This document shows positions 10,830 through 20,958 of a DNA stretch of 64,000 nt, piece after piece. Numbering within the stretch: position 1 is the first letter of the stretch; the number at the start of each line of letters is the position of its first letter. Both the position numbers and the translations under genes were made by a program. Source of the DNA: Pseudomonas sp. H9 (lineage in GTDB: Bacteria; Pseudomonadota; Gammaproteobacteria; Pseudomonadales; Pseudomonadaceae); NCBI RefSeq assembly GCF_004353925.1, contig NZ_SMOK01000007.1:248001-312000 (forward strand). Direction: 5' to 3'. The notes under the pieces were generated by a model. The model saw only the letters and a list, made by a program, of their open reading frames with translations, had not been told where the DNA came from and made no database searches.

Positions 10830-11060
10830 ATGGCACGTTTCTTCCGTCGTCGTAAATTCTGCCGCTTCACTGCTGAAGACGTGAAAGAGATCGATTACAA
10901 AGATCTCAACACTCTGAAAGCTTACGTATCCGAAACCGGCAAGATCGTTCCAAGCCGTATCACCGGTACCAAAGCTCGTTATCAGCGTCAGCTGGCTACC
11001 GCTATCAAGCGCGCCCGCTTCCTGGCCCTGCTGCCCTACACCGACAGCCACGGCCGCTGA
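10830..11060 (+). CDS. rpsR: 30S ribosomal protein S18
   Basis: The 76-residue S18 partner of S6. Family features are [16 protein letters not shown] at the start and [33 protein letters not shown] at the end (quoted in parts: [22 protein letters not shown]). It starts 28 bases after rpsF with an obvious GAGGAG ribosome-binding site. Confidence 0.97.
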   Translation: MARFFRRRKFCRFTAEDVKEIDYKDLNTLKAYVSETGKIVPSRITGTKARYQRQLATAIKRARFLALLPYTDSHGR

Positions 11061-11096
11061 GACCGGGTTTTCGACAAGTAGCAAAGGATAGAATGC

Positions 11097-11996
11097 ATGC
11101 GCGCCTTGGCTGATTTCATCATGCGTGGTCGTGTGCAAGCCACCCTGGTGGTGGTGGGTTGTGCGGCATTGCCGCTGTTGTTCTGGTTGAGTGCCGCCGC
11201 CGGGAGCCTGGTGTTCCTGCGGCGCGGTTTCAAGGACGCCTCCGGAGTCCTCGCCTGGGCATTATTGCCGGCGTTGGCCTGGTGGTTCTTCGGCGAGCCG
11301 CGCACCTTGATGGTGTTGCTGGGGACGCTGGGGCTGGCTGCGCTGTTGCGCGCCGGGCAGTCCTGGAACCGGGTGCTGTTGTTCAGCATCGGCATGGGCC
11401 TGGTGTATGGCGTCATCCTGGGTTCGGTGTTCCGCGAACCGATTGAAGCTCTGGCTGGAGCGCTTGAAAAAGCCCTGCCGCAGATGCTCGACGGTCTCTA
11501 CCAACAGTTATCGGTAGAGGAGCAGGCCCGCCTGGGAAGCCTGATAGTACCAGTGCTCAACGGCCTCATAGCGGCGTTGTTGCAAGCCGTCAGTGTGCTG
11601 GCCCTGATGTTGGGGCGTTACTGGCAAGCAGTTCTGTATAACCCGGGAGGTTTCGGTCGCGAGTTTCAAGCGGTCAGGCTTCCTCTGGTGCCAACGCTGG
11701 TACTGGTGGTGCTTATGCTGGTCGGGCCGAATTTCGGTCCTGAACTGGCGATGTTAACGCCGCTGTCCAGCGTTCCGCTGATGTTTGCAGGGCTTGCCCT
11801 GATGCATGGGCTGGTGGCGCAAGGCCGACTGGGCAAGTTCTGGTTGGTCGGGATGTACGTGACACTGCTGCTGTTTATGCAGCTGACTTATCCGTTGCTC
11901 GTGGTTCTGGCCATTGTCGACAGCCTGATTGATTTTCGCGGTCGCAAGGCGCCCCCAAAAGGTGCCGATAACGATTCCGCGAACGGTGAAGGTTAA
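11097..11996 (+). CDS. Predicted multi-pass membrane protein of the rpsR-rplI interval
   Basis: A 299-residue inner-membrane protein with about eight hydrophobic segments. Pseudomonads carry a protein of this kind at this exact place between rpsR and rplI, and it resembles YybS/DUF2232-type proteins. No catalytic motif is visible and its function is unknown. The short gaps on both sides and the shared strand put it inside the ribosomal protein operon. The C-terminal 20 residues are hydrophilic. Confidence 0.75.
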   Translation: MRALADFIMRGRVQATLVVVGCAALPLLFWLSAAAGSLVFLRRGFKDASGVLAWALLPALAWWFFGEPRTLMVLLGTLGLAALLRAGQSWNRVLLFSIGMGLVYGVILGSVFREPIEALAGALEKALPQMLDGLYQQLSVEEQARLGSLIVPVLNGLIAALLQAVSVLALMLGRYWQAVLYNPGGFGREFQAVRLPLVPTLVLVVLMLVGPNFGPELAMLTPLSSVPLMFAGLALMHGLVAQGRLGKFWLVGMYVTLLLFMQLTYPLLVVLAIVDSLIDFRGRKAPPKGADNDSANGEG

Positions 11997-12017
11997 AAGT
12001 TAAGAGGTTATTACCAA

Positions 12018-12464
12018 ATGGAACTGATCCTGCTGGAAAAAGTCGCCAACCTGGGCAACCTGGGCGACAAGGTAAATGTTAAAGCCGGTTACGGCCGTAA
12101 CTACCTGCTGCCATTCGGCAAAGCTACCGCTGCTACCGCTGCCAACCTGGCTGCGTTCGAAGAGCGTCGTGCTGAGCTGGAAAAAATCGCTGCAGAGAAA
12201 AAAGCTTCGGCCGAAACTCGCGCTGCCCAACTGGCTGAGCTGGAAGTGACCATCACTGCCACCGCTGGTGACGAAGGCAAGCTGTTCGGTTCGATCGGCA
12301 CCCACGACATCGCTGACGCCCTGACCGCCTCTGGCGTTGAAGTGGCTAAAGCTGAAGTTCGTCTGCCGAACGGCACCATCCGTCAGGTTGGCGAATACGA
12401 CGTAGCTGTGCACCTGCACAGCGACGTTGAAGCCACCGTACGTGTGGTTGTTGTCGCAGCCTAA
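12018..12464 (+). CDS. rplI: 50S ribosomal protein L9
   Basis: L9 binds 23S rRNA near the L1 stalk base and helps keep the reading frame. The 148 residues begin with the family hallmark [19 protein letters not shown] and GYGRNYLLP, followed by a long charged connecting helix (about residues 40-75) and the C-terminal RNA-binding domain with [15 protein letters not shown]. It closes the ribosomal cluster, with a terminator about 45 bases further on. Confidence 0.97.
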   Translation: MELILLEKVANLGNLGDKVNVKAGYGRNYLLPFGKATAATAANLAAFEERRAELEKIAAEKKASAETRAAQLAELEVTITATAGDEGKLFGSIGTHDIADALTASGVEVAKAEVRLPNGTIRQVGEYDVAVHLHSDVEATVRVVVVAA

Positions 12465-12509
12465 GCTGTACTGATCGACTGGCACCTTCGGTGTCAGCCG
12501 GTTAACATC

Positions 12510-12548
12510 GGGCACGATCCTGCTTTGCAGGTCGTGCCCTTTGTCTTT
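12510..12548 (+). terminator. Terminator after rplI
   Basis: GGGCACGA and CCTGC arms, with one bulged T, pair with GCAGG and TCGTGCCC; the hairpin is followed by TTTGTCTTTTT. It separates the ribosomal cluster from dnaB. Confidence 0.85.
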
Positions 12549-12574
12549 TTCATCACCCTGATTTCTGCGTGACC

Positions 12575-13972
12575 ATGAACGAGATCTCCACCCCCGAGCA
12601 ATACGATCTGCAAACCGCTGCCCTGAAGGTGCCGCCGCATTCCATCGAGGCCGAACAGGCTGTACTCGGTGGCCTGATGCTGGATAACGGCGCCTGGGAG
12701 CGAGTGCTGGATCAAGTCTCCGACGGTGACTTCTATCGCCATGACCACCGCCTGATTTTCCGCGCCATCTACAAGCTCGCCGATCAGAACGCCCCGTTCG
12801 ACGTAGTAACGCTGCACGAGCAGCTGGACAAAGAAGGCCTGAGTTCGCAAGTGGGTGGCCTCGCCTATCTGGGTGAGCTAGCTAAAAACACCCCGTCGGT
12901 GGCCAACATCAAGGCCTATGCTGCGATCATTCGCGAGCGGGCGACCTTGCGCCAACTGATCAGCATCAGTACCGACATTGCCGACAGCGCGTTCAACCCC
13001 CAGGGGCGTAACGCCGAAGAGATCCTGGATGAAGCCGAACGGCAGATCTTCCAGATCGCCGAAGCGCGGCCCAAGACCGGCGGCCCGGTGGGCGTGAACG
13101 AGCTGCTGACCAAAGCCATCGACCGTATCGATACGCTGTTCAACACTGCCGATGCGATCACCGGCCTGTCCACCGGCTATACCGACCTCGACGAGAAGAC
13201 CAGCGGCTTGCAACCGGCCGACTTGATCATCGTCGCCGGTCGTCCGTCCATGGGTAAAACCACCTTCGCCATGAACCTGGTGGAGAACGCCGTGTTGCGC
13301 AGCGACAAGGCCGTTCTGGTGTACTCCCTGGAGATGCCAGGTGAATCGCTGATCATGCGTATGCTGTCGTCCCTGGGCCGTATCGATCAGACCAAGGTGC
13401 GTTCTGGTCAGCTGGAAGATGACGACTGGCCGCGCCTGACTTCGGCGGTCAACCTGCTCAATGACCGTAAGCTGTTCATCGACGATACCGCCGGTATCAG
13501 CCCATCGGAAATGCGAGCCCGTACTCGCCGTCTGGTGCGTGAGCACGGCGACATCGGCCTGATCATGATCGACTACCTGCAGTTGATGCAGATTCCGGGC
13601 TCCAGCGGCGACAACCGTACCAACGAGATTTCTGAAATCTCCCGCTCGCTCAAAGCCCTGGCCAAAGAGTTCAACTGCCCGGTAGTGGCGCTCTCACAGC
13701 TCAACCGCTCCCTCGAACAGCGGCCCAACAAGCGCCCGGTGAACTCCGACTTGCGTGAATCGGGTGCGATCGAGCAGGACGCCGACGTGATCATGTTCGT
13801 TTACCGTGACGAGGTTTACCACCCGGAAACCGAGCACAAAGGCATTGCCGAGATCATCATCGGCAAGCAGCGGAACGGCCCCATCGGCTTTATCCGCCTG
13901 GCCTTCATTGGTAAGTACACGCGCTTTGAGAACCTTGCGCCGGGTAGTTACAACTTCGACGACGACGAATAA
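12575..13972 (+). CDS. dnaB: Replicative DNA helicase
   Basis: DnaB is the hexameric ATP-driven 5'-to-3' helicase of the replication fork. The 465 residues hold an N-terminal collar domain (PPHSIEAEQAVLGGLML, about 22-38) and a RecA-like motor with Walker A GRPSMGKT (about 222-229), SLEMP, the Walker B segment LIMIDYLQLM and ALSQLNRSLEQRPNKRP. A GTG two codons earlier is in frame, but the ATG at 12575 gives the usual MNEIS-type start. There is no intein. It has its own terminator upstream and downstream. Confidence 0.97.
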   Translation: MNEISTPEQYDLQTAALKVPPHSIEAEQAVLGGLMLDNGAWERVLDQVSDGDFYRHDHRLIFRAIYKLADQNAPFDVVTLHEQLDKEGLSSQVGGLAYLGELAKNTPSVANIKAYAAIIRERATLRQLISISTDIADSAFNPQGRNAEEILDEAERQIFQIAEARPKTGGPVGVNELLTKAIDRIDTLFNTADAITGLSTGYTDLDEKTSGLQPADLIIVAGRPSMGKTTFAMNLVENAVLRSDKAVLVYSLEMPGESLIMRMLSSLGRIDQTKVRSGQLEDDDWPRLTSAVNLLNDRKLFIDDTAGISPSEMRARTRRLVREHGDIGLIMIDYLQLMQIPGSSGDNRTNEISEISRSLKALAKEFNCPVVALSQLNRSLEQRPNKRPVNSDLRESGAIEQDADVIMFVYRDEVYHPETEHKGIAEIIIGKQRNGPIGFIRLAFIGKYTRFENLAPGSYNFDDDE

Positions 13973-13986
13973 GGCAATTCTGCTTA

Positions 13987-14020
13987 TTCCGACCTTTAAC
14001 GTCGGAATTGGTCATTTTTT
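13987..14020 (+). terminator. Terminator after dnaB
   Basis: TTCCGAC and GTCGGAA arms with a 7-base loop follow the dnaB stop by 15 bases and run into TTGGTCATTTTTTG. Confidence 0.85.
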
Positions 14021-14072
14021 GTGCTATATTCCGCGCCCGCGATTTTCCATCGATTAGCTACCGGTCACTGAC

Positions 14073-16376
14073 ATGCAAGCAGCCAAACCACTTTTCGACT
14101 ATCCCAAGTACTGGGCCGAATGCTTCGGGCCAGCGCCTTTCCTGCCAATGAGCAGGGAGGAGATGGATCAGCTCGGCTGGGATTCCTGCGACATCATCAT
14201 CGTGACCGGCGATGCCTACGTCGACCACCCATCGTTCGGCATGGCGATCATCGGCCGTTTGCTGGAAGCCCAGGGCTTTCGCGTGGGCATCATCGCCCAG
14301 CCGAACTGGCAGTCCAAAGACGATTTCATGAAGCTCGGCGAGCCGAACCTGTTCTTTGGCGTCGCCGCCGGCAACATGGACTCGATGATCAACCGCTACA
14401 CCGCCGACAAGAAGATCCGTTCCGATGACGCCTACACTCCAGGCGGCTTGGCCGGTAAGCGCCCTGATCGCGCCAGCCTGGTCTACAGCCAGCGCTGCAA
14501 AGAAGCCTACAAGCATGTGCCGATCGTATTGGGTGGCATTGAGGCGTCGCTGCGCCGTATTGCTCACTACGACTACTGGCAAGACAAGGTCCGTCATTCG
14601 ATCCTGATCGACGCCTGCGCCGATATCCTGCTGTACGGCAACGCCGAGCGGGCCATCGTCGACGTCGCCCAGCGCCTGTCTGCCGGTGAAAAAATCGAAG
14701 ACATCACCGACATTCGCGGTTCGGCCTTTATTCGTCGTGACACGCCGCAAGGCTGGTATGAGGTGGATTCCACCCGTATTGACCGTCCGGGCAAGGTCGA
14801 CAAGATAATCAACCCGTACGTCAATACTCAGGACACCCAGGCCTGCGCCATCGAGCAGGAAAAGGGCGAGGTCGAAGACCCGAACGAAGCCAAGGTGGTG
14901 CAGATCCTCGACAGCCCGCGCATGACCCGTGACAAGACGGTCATCCGCCTGCCATCGTTCGAGAAGGTCCGTAACGACCCAGTGCTTTACGCTCACGCCA
15001 ACCGCGTGCTGCACCTGGAAACCAACCCGGGCAACGCCCGTGCGCTGGTGCAGAAGCATGGCGAAGTGGACGTGTGGTTCAACCCGCCACCCATCCCGAT
15101 GACCACCGAAGAAATGGACTACGTGTTCGGCATGCCCTATGCGCGCATCCCGCACCCAGCGTACGGCAAGGAGAAAATCCCGGCCTACGACATGATCCGC
15201 TTCTCGGTGAACATCATGCGTGGCTGCTTCGGCGGCTGTACCTTCTGCTCGATCACCGAGCACGAAGGACGGATCATCCAGAACCGCTCCCATGATTCGA
15301 TCATTCGTGAAATCGAAGAGATCCGCGACAAGGTGCCAGGTTTCACCGGGGTGATTTCCGACCTCGGCGGCCCGACCGCGAACATGTACCGCATCGCTTG
15401 CAAGAGCCCCGAGATCGAATCGGCGTGCCGTAAGCCATCGTGCGTGTTCCCAGGCATTTGCCCGAACCTGAACACCGATCACTCTTCGCTGATCAAGTTG
15501 TACCGCAGCGCCCGTGCCTTGCCAGGGGTGAAGAAGATCCTCATCGCTTCGGGTCTGCGCTATGACCTGGCAGTAGAGTCACCTGAGTACGTCAAGGAAC
15601 TGGTAACCCACCACGTCGGTGGTTACCTGAAGATCGCCCCGGAGCACACCGAAGAAGGCCCGCTGAATCAGATGATGAAGCCGGGTATCGGTAGCTACGA
15701 CCGCTTCAAGCGCATGTTCGAGAAGTACTCCAAAGAGGCCGGCAAAGAGCAGTACCTGATCCCGTACTTCATTGCCGCGCACCCGGGCACCACCGATGAA
15801 GACATGATGAACCTGGCCTTGTGGCTCAAGGGCAACGGCTTCCGTGCCGACCAGGTTCAGGCGTTCTACCCGTCGCCAATGGCTTCGGCCACGGCCATGT
15901 ACCATTCGGGCAAGAACCCGTTGCGCAAGGTCACGTACAAGAGCGACCCGGTCACCATCGTCAAGAGTGAGCAGCAGCGCCGTTTGCACAAGGCCTTCCT
16001 GCGTTATCACGACCCGAAAGGCTGGCCGATGCTGCGTGAAGCCCTGGAACGTATGGGCCGCGCCGACTTGATCGGCCCAGGCAAGCACCAACTGATCCCG
16101 CTGCATCAACCGGCCACCGACAGCTACCAGAGTGCGCGGCGCAAGAACTCCACGCCTGCGGGCAGCCACAAAGTGGCCAAGGATCAGAAGATTCTTACCC
16201 AGCACATTGGCCTGCCGCCACGTGGCAGTGACGGTTCCAATCCGTGGGACAAGCGTGAACAGGCCAAGGCTGCGGCGTTTGCCCGTAATCAGCAGGCGGC
16301 CAAGGAGCGCAAGGAAGCCGCCAAGGGCGGTAAGGGCAAGAAAAAGCCCGCCCGCCAACCGGTACTGCCGCGTTAA
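14073..16376 (+). CDS. YgiQ-family radical SAM protein
   Basis: A 767-residue cytoplasmic radical S-adenosylmethionine protein of the YgiQ family (UPF0313). The N-terminal part resembles a B12-binding-type fold ([17 protein letters not shown]), and the radical SAM core carries the cluster motif CFGGCTFC (about residue 383), which holds three cysteines as CxxxCxxC. Further Cys-containing segments ([23 protein letters not shown]) suggest an extra cluster site. The C-terminus is a basic, Lys-rich tail. The reaction of YgiQ is not known to me. It is transcribed alone between two good terminators. Confidence 0.9.
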   Translation: MQAAKPLFDYPKYWAECFGPAPFLPMSREEMDQLGWDSCDIIIVTGDAYVDHPSFGMAIIGRLLEAQGFRVGIIAQPNWQSKDDFMKLGEPNLFFGVAAGNMDSMINRYTADKKIRSDDAYTPGGLAGKRPDRASLVYSQRCKEAYKHVPIVLGGIEASLRRIAHYDYWQDKVRHSILIDACADILLYGNAERAIVDVAQRLSAGEKIEDITDIRGSAFIRRDTPQGWYEVDSTRIDRPGKVDKIINPYVNTQDTQACAIEQEKGEVEDPNEAKVVQILDSPRMTRDKTVIRLPSFEKVRNDPVLYAHANRVLHLETNPGNARALVQKHGEVDVWFNPPPIPMTTEEMDYVFGMPYARIPHPAYGKEKIPAYDMIRFSVNIMRGCFGGCTFCSITEHEGRIIQNRSHDSIIREIEEIRDKVPGFTGVISDLGGPTANMYRIACKSPEIESACRKPSCVFPGICPNLNTDHSSLIKLYRSARALPGVKKILIASGLRYDLAVESPEYVKELVTHHVGGYLKIAPEHTEEGPLNQMMKPGIGSYDRFKRMFEKYSKEAGKEQYLIPYFIAAHPGTTDEDMMNLALWLKGNGFRADQVQAFYPSPMASATAMYHSGKNPLRKVTYKSDPVTIVKSEQQRRLHKAFLRYHDPKGWPMLREALERMGRADLIGPGKHQLIPLHQPATDSYQSARRKNSTPAGSHKVAKDQKILTQHIGLPPRGSDGSNPWDKREQAKAAAFARNQQAAKERKEAAKGGKGKKKPARQPVLPR

Positions 16377-16380
16377 TCAG

Positions 16381-16409
16381 AACACCAGCCTTCGGGCTGG
16401 TGTTTTTGT
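16381..16409 (+). terminator. Terminator after the YgiQ-family gene
   Basis: AACACCAGCC and GGCTGGTGTT pair around a TTCG tetraloop, followed directly by TTTGTTT. The following 220 bases up to the next start hold no gene or further structure that I can see. Confidence 0.9.
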
Positions 16410-16630
16410 TTCTGCCGGGGGGTTTCTGGCAAAGCCTCAAATCTGTGCAAGGCTTGCTCGGCAGCTTCGCGTTGGTGCGCCTCGACGGCGACTCTACGCA
16501 GCGCATGAGGGGAATTGCAGGCCTGGGTTCATGGCATAAGTCTTGCGCGGTTGTGGAATTGCCATTCACCTTGGGCTTGCGCCAACACCGAGCGCTACGC
16601 TGAAATGACCTGCGGCCTTTGAGCACTGCC

Positions 16631-19117
16631 ATGCCTGACTTGTTTGATGCCTATCCGCTGCAATCGGGGACTTACCACGAAATGTTCGAAGCCCAAGGAC
16701 AGGTGCGCGAACATTGGCAGGCAGTGAGCGATTACCTGCAGCGCAGTGGGGCTGGGCAATTGGCCCAGCGCCAGGCTTCGTTGACCCGGCAATTGCAGGA
16801 AAATGGCGTTACCTACAGCGTTTACGCCGATCCCAAGGGTGCAGATCGCCCTTGGGAACTCGATCTTCTGCCGCATCTTCTGCCTGCCGCACAATGGCAA
16901 CAGCTGGCTTGCGGGGTTGCCCAGCGGGCGCGTTTGCTCAATGCCGTGCTGGCAGACATCTATGGGCCACAGCGGCTGATCAGTGAAGGGCTGTTGCCTG
17001 CTGAGCTGGTGTATGGCCACAACAACTTTCTTTGGCCCTGTCAGGGCATCTGCCCGGCCGATGGCACTTACCTGCATGTGTATGCGGTTGACCTGGCGCG
17101 GGCGCCGGATGGCCGCTGGTGGGTGACCGCCGACCGAACTCAGGCGCCTTCCGGCGCTGGTTATGCCTTGGAAAACCGTACCATTGTCTCTCGCGCCTTG
17201 CCTGAGTTGTATCGGGATCTGCAGGTGCAACATCTGGCCGGTTTTTTCCATACCTTGCAGCAGACGCTGGTGCGCCTGGCACCCAGTGAGCAGGAAACGT
17301 CGCTGGTGGTGTTGCTGACACCAGGGCGTTTTAACGAAAGCTATTTCGAACACGTGTACCTGGCGCGGCAACTGGGCTATCCACTGGTTGAGGGCGGCGA
17401 CCTGACGGTGCGCGATGCCACCGTGTACCTGAAAACCCTCAGTGGCCTGCGCCGGGTCCATGCCATCATGCGTCGCCTGGACGATGACTACTGCGACCCG
17501 CTGGAGCTGCGCACAGACTCGGCACTGGGCGTTCCAGGGCTGCTCGATGCCGTGCGCCGGGGGCGCGTGCTGGTGGCCAATGCCTTGGGAAGTGGTGTGT
17601 TGGAGTCTCCCGGGCTGCTGGGCTTTCTGCCAGCCATCAACCAGCGCTTGTTTGGTGAGGAACTTAGCCTGCCGTCGATTGCCACTTGGTGGTGTGGTGA
17701 GCCGCCGGTGATGGCCACAGCGCTTGAGCGCTTGCCGCAGTTGCTGATCAAGCCGGCGTTTCCTTCGCAGAGTTTTGCCCCGGTGTTTGGCCGTGATCTC
17801 GATGAGGCACAGCGCCAGGCGCTTGCCGAGCGGATTCAGGCGCGGCCCTATGCGTATGTGGCCCAAGAGCTTGCGCAGTTATCGCAGGCACCGGTGTGGC
17901 AGCAGGAGCAGGGCCAGGTGCATGCCCGGGCGATTGGCATGCGGGTTTATGCCGTAGTCTCGGCTGAGGGCTACCGGGTGCTGCCCGGCGGCCTGACCCG
18001 AGTTGCCGCACTGGCCGACGCCGACGTGGTGTCGATGCAACGTGGTGGCGCGAGCAAAGACACCTGGGTGCTGGGAGACACGGCGCCTGTCGGTGAGCAG
18101 TGGCGGGCTCAGCACACCCTGGGTGTTGCCGATCTGGTGCGCAAAGACCCTTACCTGCCGTCACGGGTGGTCGAGAATCTGTTCTGGTTTGGGCGTTATT
18201 GCGAGCGCTGCGATGCCAGCGCCCGCTTGCTGCGGATCATCCTTACCCGTTACCTGGATGGCGATGACCCTTTGGCCCTGCAGGCGGCAGTGACACTGGC
18301 CGACGAGCTGTCGCTGATGCCGGAGGAGGGCAGCTTGCCTGAGCGCCTGCGCACCGCCCTGGCCGATAGCGACTGGGCCTTCAGCCTCAAAGCCAACCTG
18401 CAGCGTTTGCAGTGGGCGGCGTCGCAAGTGCGCGGCAAGCTCTCACGGGAGAACTGGCAGGCATTGGTGGAGGTGCAGCGCGAATCCTTGAGCCTTGATG
18501 ACGAGGCTGCGGACTTTGGCGAACAGGTCGACTTCCTCAATCGCCTGGTGATGTCCATGGCGGCGTTGTCGGGCTTTGCTCTGGACGATATGACCCGCGA
18601 TGAGGGCTGGCGCTTTTTGATGATTGGTCGGCGGATCGAGCGCTTGCAGTCCCTGTGCAGTAGCCTGGCGGCGTTTCTGCGCGGGCCGGCGGTGTTTGAT
18701 CAGGCGGGGCTCGAATGGTTGCTGGAACTGGGCAATAGCAGCATCACCTACCGCTCGCGCTACCTGGCGGTTGCCCAGTTGATCCCGGTGCTCGATTTAC
18801 TCCTGCTCGATGAGCAGAACCCCCATGCGGTGCTGTTTCAGCTCAAATTGCTGGTGAGCGCCTATCGGCGATTGTGTGATGAGTTTGGTAGCCAGCCTGA
18901 TCCCGGCCTGGCGCTGTTGGCGGAACAACTCAAACATTTCGATTTGCGCAGCCTGGAGGGCTCGCTGTTCGGCAGTGCCAGCGTGAAGGCGGTGCTGATT
19001 GGGCTGGCTGATCTGCTGCACGGCATTGCTGAGGCCAGCGCCGACATTTCCGAACGCCTGGCTTTGCGCCACTTTGCCCATGTCGATGATGTCAGTCAGC
19101 AAACGGTGTCGGTCTGA
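16631..19117 (+). CDS. Circularly permuted ATP-grasp protein fused to an alpha-E domain
   Basis: The first 480 or so residues are a circularly permuted type 2 ATP-grasp (DUF404/DUF407-like), with YGHNNFLWPCQG, YALENRTIVSRALPELY and GRFNESYFEHVYLARQLGYPLVEGGDL. The remaining 330 or so are an all-helical alpha-E domain (DUF403) starting near PYLPSRVVENLFWFGRYCERCDASARLLR (quoted in parts). In many bacteria these are two separate proteins; here one polypeptide of 828 residues carries both. ATP-grasp enzymes join a carboxylate to an amine. Together with the transglutaminase-like protein overlapping its stop, this matches a widespread set thought to make or trim a peptide-like product, whose chemistry is not established. 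A TTG at 16619 is an alternative start. Confidence 0.88.
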   Translation: MPDLFDAYPLQSGTYHEMFEAQGQVREHWQAVSDYLQRSGAGQLAQRQASLTRQLQENGVTYSVYADPKGADRPWELDLLPHLLPAAQWQQLACGVAQRARLLNAVLADIYGPQRLISEGLLPAELVYGHNNFLWPCQGICPADGTYLHVYAVDLARAPDGRWWVTADRTQAPSGAGYALENRTIVSRALPELYRDLQVQHLAGFFHTLQQTLVRLAPSEQETSLVVLLTPGRFNESYFEHVYLARQLGYPLVEGGDLTVRDATVYLKTLSGLRRVHAIMRRLDDDYCDPLELRTDSALGVPGLLDAVRRGRVLVANALGSGVLESPGLLGFLPAINQRLFGEELSLPSIATWWCGEPPVMATALERLPQLLIKPAFPSQSFAPVFGRDLDEAQRQALAERIQARPYAYVAQELAQLSQAPVWQQEQGQVHARAIGMRVYAVVSAEGYRVLPGGLTRVAALADADVVSMQRGGASKDTWVLGDTAPVGEQWRAQHTLGVADLVRKDPYLPSRVVENLFWFGRYCERCDASARLLRIILTRYLDGDDPLALQAAVTLADELSLMPEEGSLPERLRTALADSDWAFSLKANLQRLQWAASQVRGKLSRENWQALVEVQRESLSLDDEAADFGEQVDFLNRLVMSMAALSGFALDDMTRDEGWRFLMIGRRIERLQSLCSSLAAFLRGPAVFDQAGLEWLLELGNSSITYRSRYLAVAQLIPVLDLLLLDEQNPHAVLFQLKLLVSAYRRLCDEFGSQPDPGLALLAEQLKHFDLRSLEGSLFGSASVKAVLIGLADLLHGIAEASADISERLALRHFAHVDDVSQQTVSV

Positions 19118-20025
19118 TGAACAGCGCTCATTATCAGGTAATACACGACACCCACTATCGCTATGACAGCCCGGTATCCCTGGCTCAGCAATTGGCGCAC
19201 CTGTGGCCCAGGCCCTGTGCCTGGCAGCGTTGTACTGCGCAGGCTTTACAGGTCAGCCCTTCACCGACGCAGCGGCATGACGAATGGGATGTGTTCGGTA
19301 ATCCGCTCACCCGCCTGGCATTCGAACGTCAGCATGAGCAGTTGCGGGTGGTGGCCCGCCTGCAGGTCGAAGTATTGCCGCGTAGTGAGCCACAGTTCAG
19401 CGCCTCGCCGGCCTGGGAGCAGGTGCGAGATGCCCTGAGCTATACCAGCCAACCCTTATCGGGCGAGCACCTGGAGGCGTGCCGTTATCGCTTTGAATCA
19501 CCCTACGTGCGCCTCAAACAGCGTTTCGTGACCTTCAGCGAGCCGTGCTTTGGCCCAGGGCAACCACTGCTGGCAGGGGCACAGGCGCTGATGGAAAAAA
19601 TCTACAGCGAGTTCACCTTCGATGCCGAGGCCACTCAAGTGGCCACACCGTTGGTGGAAGTGCTTGAGCGTCGTCGGGGTGTCTGTCAGGACTTCGCGCA
19701 CTTGATGCTCACCTGCTTGCGTTCCCGTGGGCTGGCGGCGCGTTATGTCAGCGGTTATCTACTAACCCGCCCACCACCCGGGCAGCCCCGCCTGGTTGGG
19801 GCAGACGCCTCGCATGCCTGGGTTTCGGTGTACTGCCCGACGCAGGGGTGGGTCGATTTCGATCCCACCAACAACCTGCGTCCTGCGCTGGAACACATCA
19901 CCCTGGCCTGGGGCCGGGATTTTTCCGATGTGTCGCCGCTGCGCGGGGTGATCCTTGGCGGCGGTCATCATGACCCACACGTGCAGGTCACGGTGATGCC
20001 GCTGGAGGGTGGGCAGCAACCTTAG
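19117..20025 (+). CDS. Transglutaminase-like cysteine peptidase-fold protein
   Basis: The 302-residue protein has an N-terminal beta-rich domain (about 1-150; [20 protein letters not shown]) and a transglutaminase-like core with the catalytic triad visible as [11 protein letters not shown] (Cys at about 190), ASHAWVSVY (His at about 231) and WVDFDPTN (Asp at about 247). Such proteins are usually amidases or peptidases rather than cross-linkers. Its ATG overlaps the stop of the ATP-grasp/alpha-E gene (TGATGA), so the two are translated as a pair. The 3' end overlaps the convergent LOG-family gene by four bases. Confidence 0.9.
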   Translation: MNSAHYQVIHDTHYRYDSPVSLAQQLAHLWPRPCAWQRCTAQALQVSPSPTQRHDEWDVFGNPLTRLAFERQHEQLRVVARLQVEVLPRSEPQFSASPAWEQVRDALSYTSQPLSGEHLEACRYRFESPYVRLKQRFVTFSEPCFGPGQPLLAGAQALMEKIYSEFTFDAEATQVATPLVEVLERRRGVCQDFAHLMLTCLRSRGLAARYVSGYLLTRPPPGQPRLVGADASHAWVSVYCPTQGWVDFDPTNNLRPALEHITLAWGRDFSDVSPLRGVILGGGHHDPHVQVTVMPLEGGQQP

Positions 20026-20609
20026 TCAGGTTTTTTGTCGACCCACTTGGGGACTACCGGGGCTTGATAATCCTCCATGGCGTCGAGCAGCTGGGTAGGG
20101 GTATCAGCCAGTTTCAGCATGGCCCGGTGCTGTGGACGCACGAAGCCCTCATCGACCACATGGTCGAGGAAGCTGCCCAGTTTGCTGTAAAAGCCGTTGA
20201 CGTCCAGCAGGCCCAGCGGCTTGGCGTGATAGCCCAGTTGGCCCCAGGTCCAGACTTCAAATAGCTCTTCCAGGGTGCCCAGACCACCGGGTAGGGCAAC
20301 GAACGCGTCGCTTAATTCGGCCATGCGTGCCTTGCGAGCGTGCATGCCATCGACGATTTCCAGGCGGGTCAGGCCGGAATGGCCCACTTCGGCGTCTTTC
20401 AGGGCCTGGGGGATGATTCCGATGACCTCACCGCCGGCGGCCATCGCGGCGTCGGCAACGATACCCATCAGGCCTACGGCACCGCCGCCATAGACCAGGG
20501 TCAGGCCGCGCTGGGCAATGGTTTGGCCGAGGGCGATGGCCGCTTCCCGATAGGCCGGGCTGACACCAGTGCTGGCGCCACAGAACACACAAACGGAACG
20601 TACTGACAT
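20022..20609 (-). CDS. LOG-family (TIGR00730) nucleotide 5'-monophosphate phosphoribohydrolase
   Basis: This is a 195-residue Rossmann-like protein starting [15 protein letters not shown] at 20609. The family signatures [10 protein letters not shown] (about residues 39-48) and [22 protein letters not shown] (about 110-131) are present; they form the nucleotide site of LOG proteins, which release a base from a nucleoside monophosphate, such as cytokinin riboside monophosphate in plants and actinobacteria. The natural substrate in Pseudomonas is unknown to me. Older annotations as lysine decarboxylase are wrong for this family. An upstream GAGAG supports this start over a longer frame. Confidence 0.88.
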   Translation of the reverse strand: MSVRSVCVFCGASTGVSPAYREAAIALGQTIAQRGLTLVYGGGAVGLMGIVADAAMAAGGEVIGIIPQALKDAEVGHSGLTRLEIVDGMHARKARMAELSDAFVALPGGLGTLEELFEVWTWGQLGYHAKPLGLLDVNGFYSKLGSFLDHVVDEGFVRPQHRAMLKLADTPTQLLDAMEDYQAPVVPKWVDKKPD

Positions 20610-20673
20610 TGCTTCTCTCCAGTTACAAGCTGACACAGAGTAAGGCGCATGCCAGTGGCTTCCAAGGCTGGAT

Positions 20674-20763
20674 TTACGCTGAGTGAGAAACCTCGCAGGC
20701 AACACCGCTTGCACCGCAGGCATACAGGGCGAGTAGACTGTGCATCAAGCTACCAAGGGACAT
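20674..20763 (-). CDS. Candidate small protein, 29 residues
   Basis: An ATG at 20763 lies 6 bases after a strong AGGAG ribosome-binding site on the minus strand and opens a 29-codon frame ending TAA at 20674. The predicted peptide (starts [17 protein letters not shown]) has a hydrophobic first half and two cysteines, which suggests membrane association. It sits between the LOG-family gene and azurin on the LOG strand, so it could be a leader peptide or an independent small gene. Only the RBS and the frame support it; I do not recognise a homologue. Confidence 0.4.
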   Translation of the reverse strand: MSLGSLMHSLLALYACGASGVACEVSHSA

Positions 20764-20881
20764 GTTGATTGCTCCTAAATGAGAGGTTGTCTCATCGTCC
20801 ATTAATGGCGCATGATGTGCACTTTGATTGGCTGTATACAATCCATAGAACAATTCTACTGACTGGCCCTTGGCCAGCCCC

Positions 20882-20895
20882 TTGATATATATCAG
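20882..20895 (+). promoter_or_regulatory. ANR/FNR-type box upstream of azurin
   Basis: TTGATATATATCAG matches the TTGAT-N4-ATCAA dyad in all but the last base. It lies 63 bases before the azu start codon, a distance that would place it near -40 of a transcript with a short leader. Azurin is controlled by ANR under low oxygen in P. aeruginosa, which fits. Confidence 0.75.
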
Positions 20896-20958
20896 GGTCG
20901 GGCTGAAGGGTTTCAGGCAGTCTGCAAACTGATCAAAACCCTGCCAAGGAGATTCACG

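Noticed and set aside
14058..15482. A 474-codon open frame antisense to the YgiQ-family gene
   Set aside because: Same cause: the radical SAM gene on the other strand has all its motifs; the antisense peptide has none.
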